Below, piece after piece: positions 1 to 10,000 of a DNA stretch of 64,000 bases. The DNA lies in contig CM064732.1 in assembly GCA_032717465.1 (NCBI GenBank), forward strand, positions 24,760,229 through 24,824,228, read 5' to 3'. Numbering within the stretch: position 1 is the stretch's first letter; each line of letters opens with the position of its first letter. A program made the position numbers and the translations under genes. The notes beneath the pieces were generated by a model. That model saw only the letters and a list, made by a program, of their open reading frames with translations, was not told the origin of the DNA and searched no databases. Source of the stretch: Coenobita brevimanus (Eukaryota; Arthropoda; Malacostraca; Decapoda; Coenobitidae).

Positions 1-600
1 TCTTGCCAGTCCTCTTGCGAGTTTATTGGTGGTCTCAAGACTTCCAGTATTTTCCTGTTTGACCTCTCTACAAGAGCACTGCTCTTGGGACTGTAAGGCA
101 CATTAAAGACTTGCCTTACCCCATATGTACGACAAATTTCCTGTAACACTTGGTTACGAAATTCACTGCCATTATCACTGAGCAATACCTTGGGTATAAT
201 GTGGATATAATCATTGACATTTCAAAAGCATGCGCCACCTCCTAAGCAGTTTTCGTCTGGAAAGGTGCTAAAACAGTGAATTGCGAAAAATGGTCCACTG
301 CCACCAATACATAGCTTGAGCCTTGATGACTCTTTGGCAATGCTAAGAGATCAATGGAGACTGTATCCCACGGTTTTGCCAGTAGGGGATACTCCAAAAT
401 GGGAGTCAGAGGTACCGTCGTTCCTTGCATTTCCACGCACTTGACACACAGGAACGACCAACTGATACACAGTGTCCTTCCCTGGGGGCTGCTTATACAA
501 AAGGCCTCGTTGAAGATGGAAGTGAGTCATTGGTACCGGAAGTTCAGGTAGACAAGACCAAGACTCCAAGGCATAGATGACTTGAGACCACATCGTATCC
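1..600 (-). pseudogene. Ty3/gypsy integrase (partial, runs off left edge)
   Basis: Integrase inserts retrotransposon cDNA into the host chromosome. On the minus strand a pre-integrase segment (about 480-600, with FHLQRGLLYK) leads into the catalytic core. The three acidic catalytic positions can all be read: Asp in WDTVSIDLLALP (near 355-380), Asp in SDNGSEF (near 163-185) and Glu in ALVERSNRK (near 60-85). A frame change near 210-240 separates the first Asp from the second, and the zinc-binding part is also shifted, so this copy is not functional as read. The spacing and motif wording fit a Ty3/gypsy (Metaviridae-type) integrase rather than a retroviral or copia type. The element continues to the left of the window, so its C-terminus and 3' LTR are not visible. 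It lies downstream of RNase H and RT on the same strand, the standard Ty3 pol order. Confidence 0.85.
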
Positions 601-694
601 TTACGTTGTTCCGCCTGAATATCCTAGAAAGAGGGATATCCTCAGATATGGCAGCAGCAATGCTGCTACTCAGTGTGTTGGCAATGAGCTTTTG

Positions 695-1025
695 TCAGCC
701 TGGTAAATATCTGACTTCTGGGTCAAACTCCATTACCTTGCTGAACCAACGCGTGACCTTACTGTGCAAGTTCCTCCCCTTAAACAAGTCGCGTATGAGT
801 GCATAGTCAGTTAAAACAATTATCCGGTACCTGAAGATGATATCCCGGAAATGTCCTAACGCCCACATGACTGCTAATGTCTCCAAATATGTCATCAAAT
901 AATTCCTTTCTGGGGGTCTTAGTGCCCTACTGGCATAAGCAATGGTGTGCGTTATGCCTTTGTCATCCTTTTGCTGTAACACCGCTCCTAGTCCCAAACC
1001 TGAGGCATCCTGTGCACAGGTAAAA
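695..1025 (-). pseudogene. Ty3/gypsy RNase H domain
   Basis: RNase H degrades the RNA strand during reverse transcription. The minus-strand reading contains GLGAVLQQKDDKG, then HTIAYASRALRPPERNY, then ETLAVMWALGHFRDIIF and VLTDYALIRDLF. These match in order the RNase H of gypsy pol (GAVLxQ, IAYASRxL, ExLAVVWAxxHFRxY, TDHxxLxxL). In the last motif the usual TDH reads TDY, a probable lesion at the fourth catalytic region. About 100 codons are open. The domain sits between the RT relic (1458-2020) and the integrase (1-600). It is certain as a retrotransposon domain, but this copy is decayed. Confidence 0.88.
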
Positions 1026-1457
1026 AGTTTGAGTATAATCAGGAAACACTAACATGGGTGCCTCTGTCATGGCTTTCTTGAGGTCATTGAAGCACCTCTT
1101 CCAATGATTACCATTGCCGCTACAGCATCAATATACAGTACCGTCATCAATGGTGATGCGATAGCAGCATATTAATTGTGGACAGAAGCTCCTGTAGAAA
1201 TCAGTGAGCCATTAGAAGCGACACAAACATCATCATTGGACATTAGGTGTAGGGAAATTTAACTATGAAACTGTAGCCTTATCCAGAAGAAGCCTTGATG
1301 CCAACGCCATCAACTAAATTGCCCTGGAAAAATCTAACGTTTGCCTTTAGAAAATCGCATGATAAACAGTTCTAATTTTCAGACCTGCGGATCTTCCAGG
1401 TTTCCATCACTCGTTTTATTTTTCTAATATGAGTGTCCATGTCTTTGCTCACAATTA

Positions 1458-2020
1458 TTAAAATCCTTGATACACTAGGAAATCCTGCCCAATCATGTTA
1501 CCAAACAACTGCATTTGTAACATCCTATGAAATGTCAAAGGACCATTACTCAGTCCAAAAGCAAGTACAATCCGGGAGAAATTCAAAGTGATGGGACACG
1601 ACTCTTCGGTCAACTCCACCTGCCAATACCCTGGCGCTAGATCCAGGCATTGGTGAATTAACACTTTGGTTATTTCCTATACCCAAGAAACTGCAGTAAT
1701 AAGTCTCTGAGATGTGGAGTTGGGTAACAATCCAGAGTATGGTTACCTTGTTCCACTTGCTGAAAATATACAACAGTAGTGCTCACACCACCGTTCTTCC
1801 TTTGGGCACCAGAAAGAGTGGTGCATTTCAAGGTGAGGAAGAAGGTCAGAAGTGACTTTATCATAAAGTTGTCTTTGCTAAAACTGCCTTCACTGCCTTT
1901 CCTTTGTTTGCTGTGGTAGATCATATACAGGCACATATAAGGATTTGTACCAGGGCACAAACCTAATAGTGATGCTTCACCTTGTCCTGTCCTACCCAGT
2001 GGTTCTCCTGGAAGTGCCAC
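1458..2020 (-). pseudogene. Ty3/gypsy reverse transcriptase (fragmented)
   Basis: The palm region reads LDLAPGYWQVELTEES (1600-1660), followed by a segment resembling the conserved FGL.NxPxTFxR stretch (AFGLSNGPLTFHR, near 1540-1580). The fingers region upstream (1670-2020) is in another frame and includes RKNGGVSTTVVYF and YPTPHLRDLL, which correspond to the KKDGxxRxCVDYRxLN and YPLPxxxDLL stretches of gypsy RT. The active-site YxDD region would fall near 1450-1480, where the reading degenerates (DFLVYQGF), so the catalytic Asp pair appears to be lost. Several frame changes are present. The domain order upstream of RNase H supports the call. Confidence 0.8.
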
Positions 2021-2029
2021 TGCTGTTCA

Positions 2030-3287
2030 GAAAATTCTTCAAGCAATGCTAGCAGCCACGTTTATGGGGCAACATTATCTGTTACCTTCACGTAGTGTTC
2101 TAGCAGCTTCTACTCTCCCAGATGTCGTAGGTTCTGACTGAGTCATTGTTTGCCAGGATGTGACTATGGGAGAGATCACTGGTACCTTCATTGACTTCCT
2201 TTACAGGGGGCACCATAGGATGCATCAAGTTGCCTTCTATAACAAACTGTCATTCCTGAGGCTGAACTATGCCACCACTCACCATATTTGCGATGAAGAG
2301 AGGGCGTCTTCTGGTCCTGGTCCCAACACTATCTTCAGGGTGGACTCCAGCTACAATGCCCTACTATTTTACAATCTCTGAGTAAATATGCCACATCATT
2401 TCCCTCCCAGCCCACATCAGGTGTGTACTCCGGACAGGTGAATTTCTGGCAGACAGTTCGACTGGGTGAGTGGCAAGAATTCCCACTCACTATAGCCCTG
2501 ACCTGCTTCCAGTCCATTTGCTTTGTTTCTTCTTTGGATATCCAGGGACTCCCTTGATGCCTCACTGCTGTCGGGGTCAAGCAACTGGTTGAACGGCTCC
2601 TGATTTGATGCCAGTCCCAAGCTTGTGTTTGCTGAGGGATTAAGGCCTACAAACTCCTTCCCATTAAAGCAAATAGAATGTCTCTCATGAGGGTGTAAAT
2701 CACGTTATATTCCTCCATGGATTCATCCAATCAGCTGGCAGAGGAAATCCTCAACCACATTAAAATGCCACTAGCACGCCGTAATACAGGATGATCATTT
2801 ATCTACCCTCAATGTCAATGGTACCTGGCTTACAATCTTATTTTGTCCCTGTCACACCTACAAAATGACATCAGGTGCTGACAACGTCCCTTAAACTGAG
2901 CTTGCGGAGGCATCAAACATTTGAGCCTCCTCCTACACTTTACTTAAGATAGTAATGTTGTTTTGCACATGCCCAGTGTGGCCCACTGTTATAGCCATCT
3001 GGCCTTTCCTTATGAGTCCAGGCCTCAAGTGCAAATCCACTTCCTTCTTTAATAGGCTGCCACATGTGCATCTGGCGGATTTGTACGATTTTATTTACTG
3101 CATGCAGCCCTGAACTTCCCGAAATTAACCTGGTTGCCCATTTGATTTCTCGATTGGCAAGAACAATTGGGCAATAGTCCCAGTAGAATAGGAGGCTGCA
3201 CCGCCCATGGAAAACACGCCATCTTTGTACCTCTTGGCTTTTTAGCCTATTTGCCTGGTTAAGATGACTGGTTGCCATATTAGGTTC
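2030..3287 (-). pseudogene. Probable upstream part of the Ty3/gypsy polyprotein, strongly decayed
   Basis: This stretch lies just upstream of the RT relic on the same strand, where protease and the end of gag would be expected. Open segments at 2335-2580, 2417-2620 and 2940-3353 are interrupted by stops and frame changes. I could not see a clear aspartic protease D(S/T)G motif or a gag CCHC zinc knuckle. The call rests on position and on the absence of any competing signal. The far end of the 2940-3353 open segment already overlaps the tandem repeat that begins at 3288, so that part is not coding. Confidence 0.35.
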
Positions 3288-3690
3288 ATGCCATGCAGAA
3301 GTGAAAAATTCACCTGAGTTTGCATGCCAATACTGCTGGTATTCATGCCCCATGGTGAATTAGCAGAAGGATTCTGGGTTTGCATGCCAATACTGTTGGT
3401 TTATTCATGCCCCATGAATTTGGGGCAGAAGTGATCAGGTTTACAAATGCTTACCAATACTGTTAGTTTTCATACCCCATGGATTGGCACAAAGATCCTG
3501 GTTTACAGTGCCAATATTTCTGTTAATATTCATGCCCCATGGATTAAGCACAAAGATCCTGGGTTCCGCCATGCTTCAATACTGTTAGTATTCTATTGCC
3601 CCATGGATCAGCACAAAGATCCTGGGTTTGCATGCTTATTTCTAATGACTGTTAGTATTCATGCCCCATGGCGATTAGCGTGCAAGTGAA
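3288..3690 (+). repeat. Minisatellite, ~57-66 bp unit, about 6.5 copies
   Basis: Successive units start with ATGCCCCATGG-type text at 3288, 3345, 3407, 3472, 3532, 3595 and 3661, giving spacings of 57, 62, 65, 60, 63 and 66 bp. Each unit continues with a (GCACAAAGATCCTGGGTTT)-like core and ends in CAATACTGTTAGTATTC-like text. Units differ from one another by substitutions and small indels, so the array is old. The 80-codon plus-strand open frame across it is produced by the repeat and shows no protein similarity I recognise. The array directly borders the Ty3/gypsy relic. Confidence 0.85.
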
Positions 3691-3773
3691 CATTAGCAAA
3701 TAAATGGTCTTGTCTTTGCTGTCCAAAGGTTAATGGTGTACTGAACATGCCTGAGGTGTAAATGGGTATGTGA

Positions 3774-3860
3774 GTGGTTGCATTGGCTCAGTAGGTAGAG
3801 AATTGGAATTTGGTATCCTGAGTGACCAAGCGTGCTGTTGCAGCCTAGTTCAACATCCAC
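3774..3860 (+). other. tRNA-like sequence (tRNA pseudogene or head of a tRNA-derived SINE)
   Basis: An A-box-like TTGGCTCAGTAGGTAGAG at 3783-3800 matches the D-arm pattern of tRNAs. A B-box-like AGTTCAACATCC at 3848-3859 matches GTTCRANNC. The 5' GTGGTTG (3774-3780) can pair with CATCCAC (3854-3860) at six of seven positions, as an acceptor stem would. The middle is somewhat long and no clean anticodon arm is evident, so a working tRNA is unlikely. Downstream 3861-4020 could be a SINE body, but I see no second copy in the window. Confidence 0.4.
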
Positions 3861-5869
3861 AGTCTTCTATACCTGAATGTACCTTCTCCAGTGAGACCAG
3901 TGGTACATTTTGGACGCTAACTGAACTTTCAGGAACTTGAAGAATAAGAACAACCAGAATGCAAATGTAAAGTGTTCAAGTCTCCACTATTCAGTTCCTC
4001 AGAAGTGTCCTGACCATTTATCTTCAGCCCCATATATGTCCCTCGCCACTTTACATAAAGTTTGAATACTGTTAACACAAAGTTTCTCGCCAGTCCAAAT
4101 CCTCAATCCACTCTCAAAAATTCTGGTTTCCTTGTTCAACTAGACTCTGTGTCCTTCGTGGTTGGTTTGTACTGAATCTCCCCTTAATTTCTTTGTTCCC
4201 ACTTCTTCACTGTGTCCATCTAACCTTATCAGAATTTATTCCCTTCCCAGTCGCAGGGAAAAATTAAACTGACACAAAATAGATTAGTTATGGCTTTTAG
4301 CAATAGAGAATGGAACACAGACAAGATGTGTATCTATTTAGAAACTGACGAAACTTTTATTTTTTACACACACTACTTAACTAACATGTTGCTGCTTAAA
4401 GTGTGTCCCTGAAGGTTCTCTACTTCATGCATGTACATTACCTAGGTGTCAGATGATGCTGAGGTTCCTGGTAGCAATATCGTACTGTTCAAGTCCACAC
4501 ACTTCACCAAGAGGTTACTTCTCCAACCACACACGGCACGATCCTCTCCCCATGCTGGGTCCTCAGGTGAATGCGGGATGCTGCCACCGTGCCACACAGC
4601 CCACACCCTCATTCGCCCTGCCTCACTCCAGCCCTCCACACTCCCCAGAGTTGCCAGATGTGTCTAGACGATACCACCCTGTCACCGCTAGACTGGCCTC
4701 AGTGAACCGGATATCAATCACACACACCAGGGCGAGATAATTGCCAGTTCTTCGTGCTTGAAGGTAGAGAGTATCTTGCCCAGGAGCAGAGATAGAGGGA
4801 GAACAGAGATTCACTACTCTGAGATATTATCTGCTCCACTTATTCACTCAGAAATTAGATCCCTTTGCAACCAAGTGAGAGTAAGATTTTCTGAACTTTC
4901 CACCTCCAGGATCCACAGGCGGTTGCAAGAGGTTTTCACTGCACAAATCCCTTTAGCACCTTTTCGTATCCTGGAAAGCACTGAACAACACCTATATGCA
5001 TCAGCTTGTAGGAATTCCATCACTGGTCTACTAATATATCAGCTTATTGAGAACCCCACAGCTGATCATGCCAATTTAGAGTAAATCAGCTTAGATGTGA
5101 CTGCACTATTCCAAGCAAGGGTTATCAAGATATAACATTCCGCCTGGTCGAAGTCACTTCCGGCTGACATTCTCCACCAAATATCTTCTCCCCACCCACT
5201 GGAGATGGTGAGGAATTGGTGCAGATCCTGTTGAAGGAATGGAGGGTAGAATAGCATGTGCAGGTGACTGAAAAACTGAGACAGATTTCTCTCTCTTTAT
5301 TGGCTTTGTACAGAAAGATGTAGTGGCTACAACTGCGACACACAGAGAGCTCCAGAGTAAATACGTCCCTCGAACGTCGAATGATGAGCTTGCGTTCTGC
5401 TCTAGCTGGCCGGCTTCCCCGCTGGGGGTGGCCCTGAAAGAGTCAGCATAAATCAGAGGTGCCAAACTCCACGGCCAACTGGGATTTATACATGAGATAG
5501 AAGCATCACAACTTTACCATGCACATTATAAACCTCAATAAAGTAGTATTGATTGTACATTAAGGTATACCTTCATAGTGGTATATGTGTTCCCCAAGAC
5601 TTAACATTATATGACAATGCATATTTCTCTATCGCCTTCCCTTACCCTCGTTGTTTATGATAGAAAATGCTGGGCTTTTGCAAGTACTGGTCGCTTATAC
5701 GATCCCATGCCACACTTTACAATGGGTAAGTATGGTGTTTGGTTGATTATCATCACACTATATTACATACTCTTTAATTATGTCTTATTTAACACCTTTG
5801 TAGGTAATATGTAAAAATAGTGTGCAAGACTTACAATTCATCATGGAAACGATGTCTAGCATCAGAACA
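3861..5869. other. No gene recognised
   Basis: Mixed-composition DNA with short open frames on both strands (the longest are 108 codons at 4758-5084 on the plus strand and 103 codons at 5154-5465 on the minus strand). None shows a motif I recognise or a signal peptide. An LTR of the neighbouring Ty3/gypsy element could lie here, because its 5' side points this way, but I could not match two LTR ends. Confidence 0.5.
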
Positions 5870-6780
5870 AGGTAAGGACATAAAAGGAAAGCAGGCAGTG
5901 AAAAGAAAGTGAAGGTGTAGAGGGGGAAGAAAGGGGAAAAAAAAAAAGAGGAGGAAAGATGGGAGGAAAAACAACGGAGGAAGATGAAACAATGGAAGGA
6001 GGACTTGGAGGGAGTGTAAGGGGTGAAGGAAATAGGAAGGAAATGTAGTGCACAGACGGTGGATGGAAGCTAACGACGGGAGAAGTAGGAAAAAGAAAGT
6101 TATGGAAGAGGGACTGGAGAGACCGAGAGAAGAAGGAAGAGGAAGGAGGCTGTTGGGACTCAAGGATCGTGGGCAAGGGTGAGTAGGAGATGGGAACAAA
6201 CCAATTAGAGTTGGATGGAAGGAAGGGATGAGAATAAACAATGGAGGAATGCGTGATTAGGAGGAAAAGGATGAAAGAGGAAGTTATATCTAAAAGTGGT
6301 ACTGGATTGAAACCAGGAATGAAGCAAGGAGGGAGAGAGAGAAGAAGGAAGAAAATAAACATGAAAGGGAAAAAGAATATGGAAAGTATGTCGTAGGTAT
6401 AGAGGGGAATGGAAGGGAGGGAGACGGGAGAGAAAGTAAGAACGAGAGGAATAGAAGTGAAAGCTTACAGAGATGGAAGGAGAGGAGTGACTGAAGTAAT
6501 GCATGGAAGAGGGAAATGCAACGGAGAGAGATGAACCAGGAAGAGAATCGAAGCTGAGAAGGTATATGTGATGAAAGGGAGGGAAGAATCTAAGCAGAAA
6601 CGTAGATCCAAAACACAGGGAAGATGGGGTAGAAAGGGACGAGGATGAGAAAAGAAATGGGTAGAGAAAATAATTAAAGCTAGTGAAGGAGATGATAAGA
6701 AAAGAGGGAATGCAACAAATCTATGCAGAGATAAAAGACAAAAGTGGAGAGAAATGGCGTACTAAGACAAAAATGTCAGA
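5870..6780. repeat. Long purine-rich tract (plus strand G/A)
   Basis: About 900 bp in which the plus strand is overwhelmingly A and G, made of non-periodic GGA, GAAA and AGAG text. The long minus-strand open frames across it (99-166 codons, Ser/Pro/Phe/Leu-rich) are by-products of the missing purines on that strand. No periodic unit is visible. Confidence 0.7.
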
Positions 6781-6839
6781 AAAACTTGGTTTGCTTTGGT
6801 GTCGATGGTACTCGCACAGTGAAATTTATATCTCCTGCC

Positions 6840-6884
6840 TTTAGCCCCAACAAGGAGGGGCGATAATGTTTTTGCCTGCCTCTG

Positions 6885-6949
<65 letters not shown>

Positions 6950-7440
6950 CAACTGTATCTCATGACAGCCTTAGGCTATCAACATGGAAACCTTCAGGGT
7001 ATCAAGATGATAAAGCCAACAACTTGGCCCGATTTCGAAAATGAGCACTCGGGGTCAAGGTCAAAGGTCACCAAAATGCTGCCAAACGTCAACTAGTTTT
7101 TATGGTCCGCCTGCTAGCACCATTACTATCTCATGAACGGCTTGAGCTATCAGCATGAAAACCTTCGGAACGGTATCATCTTTGATATGGCCATTAAATT
7201 TTGGCCAAGTTAGAAAATGGGCGCTTGCAGTCAAGGACAAGGTTACCAAAATGGCTGCACAAAGGTCAACTAGTTTTTATTGCACCCTCCTTAGCACAAT
7301 TATCAGCCCATGAACAGCTTGAGCTATCAACGCACTTAGAAACTTTTAGGGTAAAACATGATATGGCTCTAAATCTTGGACTTTGGCCAACCAGGAGATA
7401 TTCTGGCGGGAGGATTATCTCATTCTGGCTTCCCGGGAAT
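6840..7440 (+). repeat. Composite repeat A1: hairpin-like start, (GT)n, then ~175-bp tandem units carrying GGTCA motifs
   Basis: It starts with CCCCAACAAGGAGGGG followed by GATAATGTTTTTGCCTGCC, then (GT)n at 6888-6948. Tandem units then contain TATCTCATGAACGGCTTGAG, ATCAAGATATGG-like text and a GGTCAAGGTCAAAGGTCA block (7053-7070). A degenerate copy of that block lies near 7230. The same order of parts occurs at 37,545-38,100, so this is an interspersed repeat family. The plus-strand open frames across it are repeat-driven. Confidence 0.75.
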
Positions 7441-7469
7441 CGCTTTTCTTTCATTTTTCTTGCATTCAG

Positions 7470-7470
<1 letters not shown>

Positions 7471-7524
<54 letters not shown>

Positions 7525-7870
7525 GAAAAGACAAATGGACGATGTAGAGGTGTGAGGGACAGAGAAACAAATGGTACAATGGAAGAGATGAAAGAGGAAT
7601 ATTGAAGAGAATTTGAAAATGAGTGAAAACGATGAGGATAAAAAAGAGAGAGCGAAGTGAGTGAAGAAAGATAAGGGAAAAAAGGAAGGAGGAAGGCCAA
7701 TCACAGAGTTAGGAGAGAGATGAAGAAAAAAAGAAGTAAAAAAGATAGAGAAGGCAAAATAATGGACCAGAAATAAAGACGTAAGTAGGTTGGGGTGATT
7801 TTTTTTTTTTAACCAGAATGGTTTAGAAAAGAGAAAAAAGGTTGGGGGGGATGGAAGCAGTGGTTGTTCC
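7471..7870. repeat. (GA)n microsatellite followed by purine-rich DNA
   Basis: A nearly pure GA run at 7471-7519 is followed by about 350 bp of G/A-rich plus strand. Open frames on either strand here consist of Arg-Glu or Ser-Leu runs and are not genes. Confidence 0.85.
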
Positions 7871-9488
7871 AGGGAGGAGAAAAGTGAGAAGGATAAGATT
7901 ATAATTCAGTCCGACTTTGGTGGTGAAATCCTTGCCCAATAAAGGGTTTAAAAATTTCCTGGTTGAGGATCACCTAAAACTTTAGTTTTCTGTCCCAGCT
8001 GTTAAATCGGAGAGTGCATGTCCTAACAGTTTCATTTTTCTTTAAATACAAGTTGTCTTCCAGTAGTGCCAAAGTTTCTCCACAAAGGCCATATGTGAAT
8101 GAAAAAAAGCAAACATCATTACCGTAAGGAGAGAAACGCGCACAAAAAACTATTTTTATTTTGTTCAGGTATTAGGACAATTATGAAAAGCTATGTCACC
8201 CTGTTTTAAACTGTCATGAAAAATGAATTTTCCCGTGGTGCACCAATAATTTTCGTGTCAACGAGCCGAATGGATCAGAAAAAGGAAAAATAAATAAATA
8301 AATAAATAGGAGTACAAATAAAGATGGAAACTTACATTGCTTCATGATCACGTGTCCACACCTGTCATGTGGATTCAAATTTCTTATAATAATGCGAAAT
8401 TAACAAAATAATATAAAAAGGAAGCAATACGTGCATCCAACAAGTTAAACGAACTCATGGATTGCGCATACCTCCCAACATATAGACCAAACAACCAACA
8501 GATCACCAACACCAAAATTCAGTTAACTCGATATCCATTCCCATGCTCCACAAGATGGCGTTCACAGAATTACTTGAAATCCATTAAAAACTTTGCTCTT
8601 TAGATACATTCTGTGGACAACAAACAAAAATATATTCACCTCAGCCATGGGACTCCAAGCTCAGACAATCACCAAAATTTTAATAAACTCTTTCTTCGCC
8701 CATGAGCCACATATCCACAAAATTTCATTGAAATTTTTGGAGTACATTGTGAGTTATCCTGTAGACAAACAAACAGACAAATAGGGATAAATATACATAA
8801 CCTCCATCGCAAAAGCTTGAAGAGAGTAAACGAACCAAAAAAAAAAAAGGCAGGATGTTACTAAGACTTTAGATACATAGGAATTAGAAAACAAAGCAAA
8901 TCACACAAAGAAATGGAGTGCAGAGGTGACAAAGACGGATATTAAAACACCAATAAATAATATGAAGAAAGAGAGGAATTGAATAGGAAGACTAAATAAT
9001 AAATAAAATCGGGAAAAAGAAGAACGGGAAAAACACAAAAAATCACATATAAATTAAACAAATTATGGGTTGGCAAAATAAGAAACATTTGAAAGACGGA
9101 AAAAAATTACGTAGAAAATGTAGGGAGAGATGATACTAAATGTTAAATATAAAGGAGAAACTGATGAACGACAGGAAACAAAGAGGAAGAATGCAAGAAG
9201 ACAACAAGGAAATATAGTAGGTCTGTAAAAAGTAGGAAAGCGGAAAGAAAAAGAGAACGAGCATAATGTGCAAAAAAGAGTTATATATATGAAAGCGATC
9301 GATTCCTAAAAAAGAGAAAAACATATACAAGAAAATTACAGCAAACTAATATTGTAACAAAAATGTCACAAATATATAGCGAAAACTTGGCGAAAACTTC
9401 CAGACTGAGGACAAGACGGTGGGAAGAAGAGATTGTGACGAAGTGAAAATACGTGCTGGTGAAAAGATACGCGAAGAAAGAAAAAGAA

Positions 9489-9490
<2 letters not shown>
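7871..9490. other. No gene recognised; AT-rich intergenic DNA with a dispersed-repeat tail near 8690-8815
   Basis: The segment CCACAAAATTTCATTGAAAT followed by GAGTTATCCTGTAGACAAAC and ending near ACATAACCTCC (8705-8805) resembles the tail text of a repeat class I associate with many marine invertebrate genomes. A similar ending (TTTCATGGTATTTCATTCAA, then ACAAACAAG) is seen near 54,940-54,990. The rest shows nothing I can name. Confidence 0.4.

Positions 9491-9491
<1 letters not shown>

Positions 9492-9541
<50 letters not shown>
9492..9541. repeat. (GA)25 microsatellite
   Basis: An uninterrupted GA run at the stated position; the overlapping open frames are simple-repeat artefacts. Confidence 0.95.
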
Positions 9542-9543
<2 letters not shown>

Positions 9544-9672
9544 AGGTGTCCAAACTGCAGCAATCAACGCACCTGAACTTGCCCTCTCACCCTTCCTCTA
9601 CTCACTTCCTGTCAGTGGATCGTCTCCACACCACTTCTTGCTTTCCCTGATTTCTACTTTTCTCTCGTCTTT

Positions 9673-9678
<6 letters not shown>

Positions 9679-9716
<38 letters not shown>
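9679..9716. repeat. (GT)19 microsatellite
   Basis: An uninterrupted GT run followed by a short CTGT stretch. Confidence 0.95.
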
Positions 9717-9717
<1 letters not shown>

Positions 9718-10000
9718 TGTTTGTCTGTCTCTTTCCGCTAAAGAAATAACGATCCTAATCTCAACATTTTTTTTTTTTTTTCACTCAGCCACATGATATG
9801 AAAAGCCCCTAAACAACTTTTCACAAGACAATACTTTGAAGAAAGTTACCGTGGCCAGGCCAGTATAGTGCTCCTGCAGGTAACAAGTCATCGAGCTCAA
9901 TTGTAATATATTATGGTCCTTGTCGGGGAGTTTATTTGAAGTGAGGACGGGGAGACTGGAGAGAAAGGAGGAGAGAATTACAGAAAATTAGGAGAGAAGT

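Noticed and set aside
4758..5084. 108-codon plus-strand frame as a host exon
   Set aside because: No recognisable domain, no convincing splice sites or neighbours; similar-length frames occur by chance in this window.
5831..6504. Long minus-strand open frames rich in Pro/Ser/Phe
   Set aside because: Shadows of a purine-rich plus strand, no motif.
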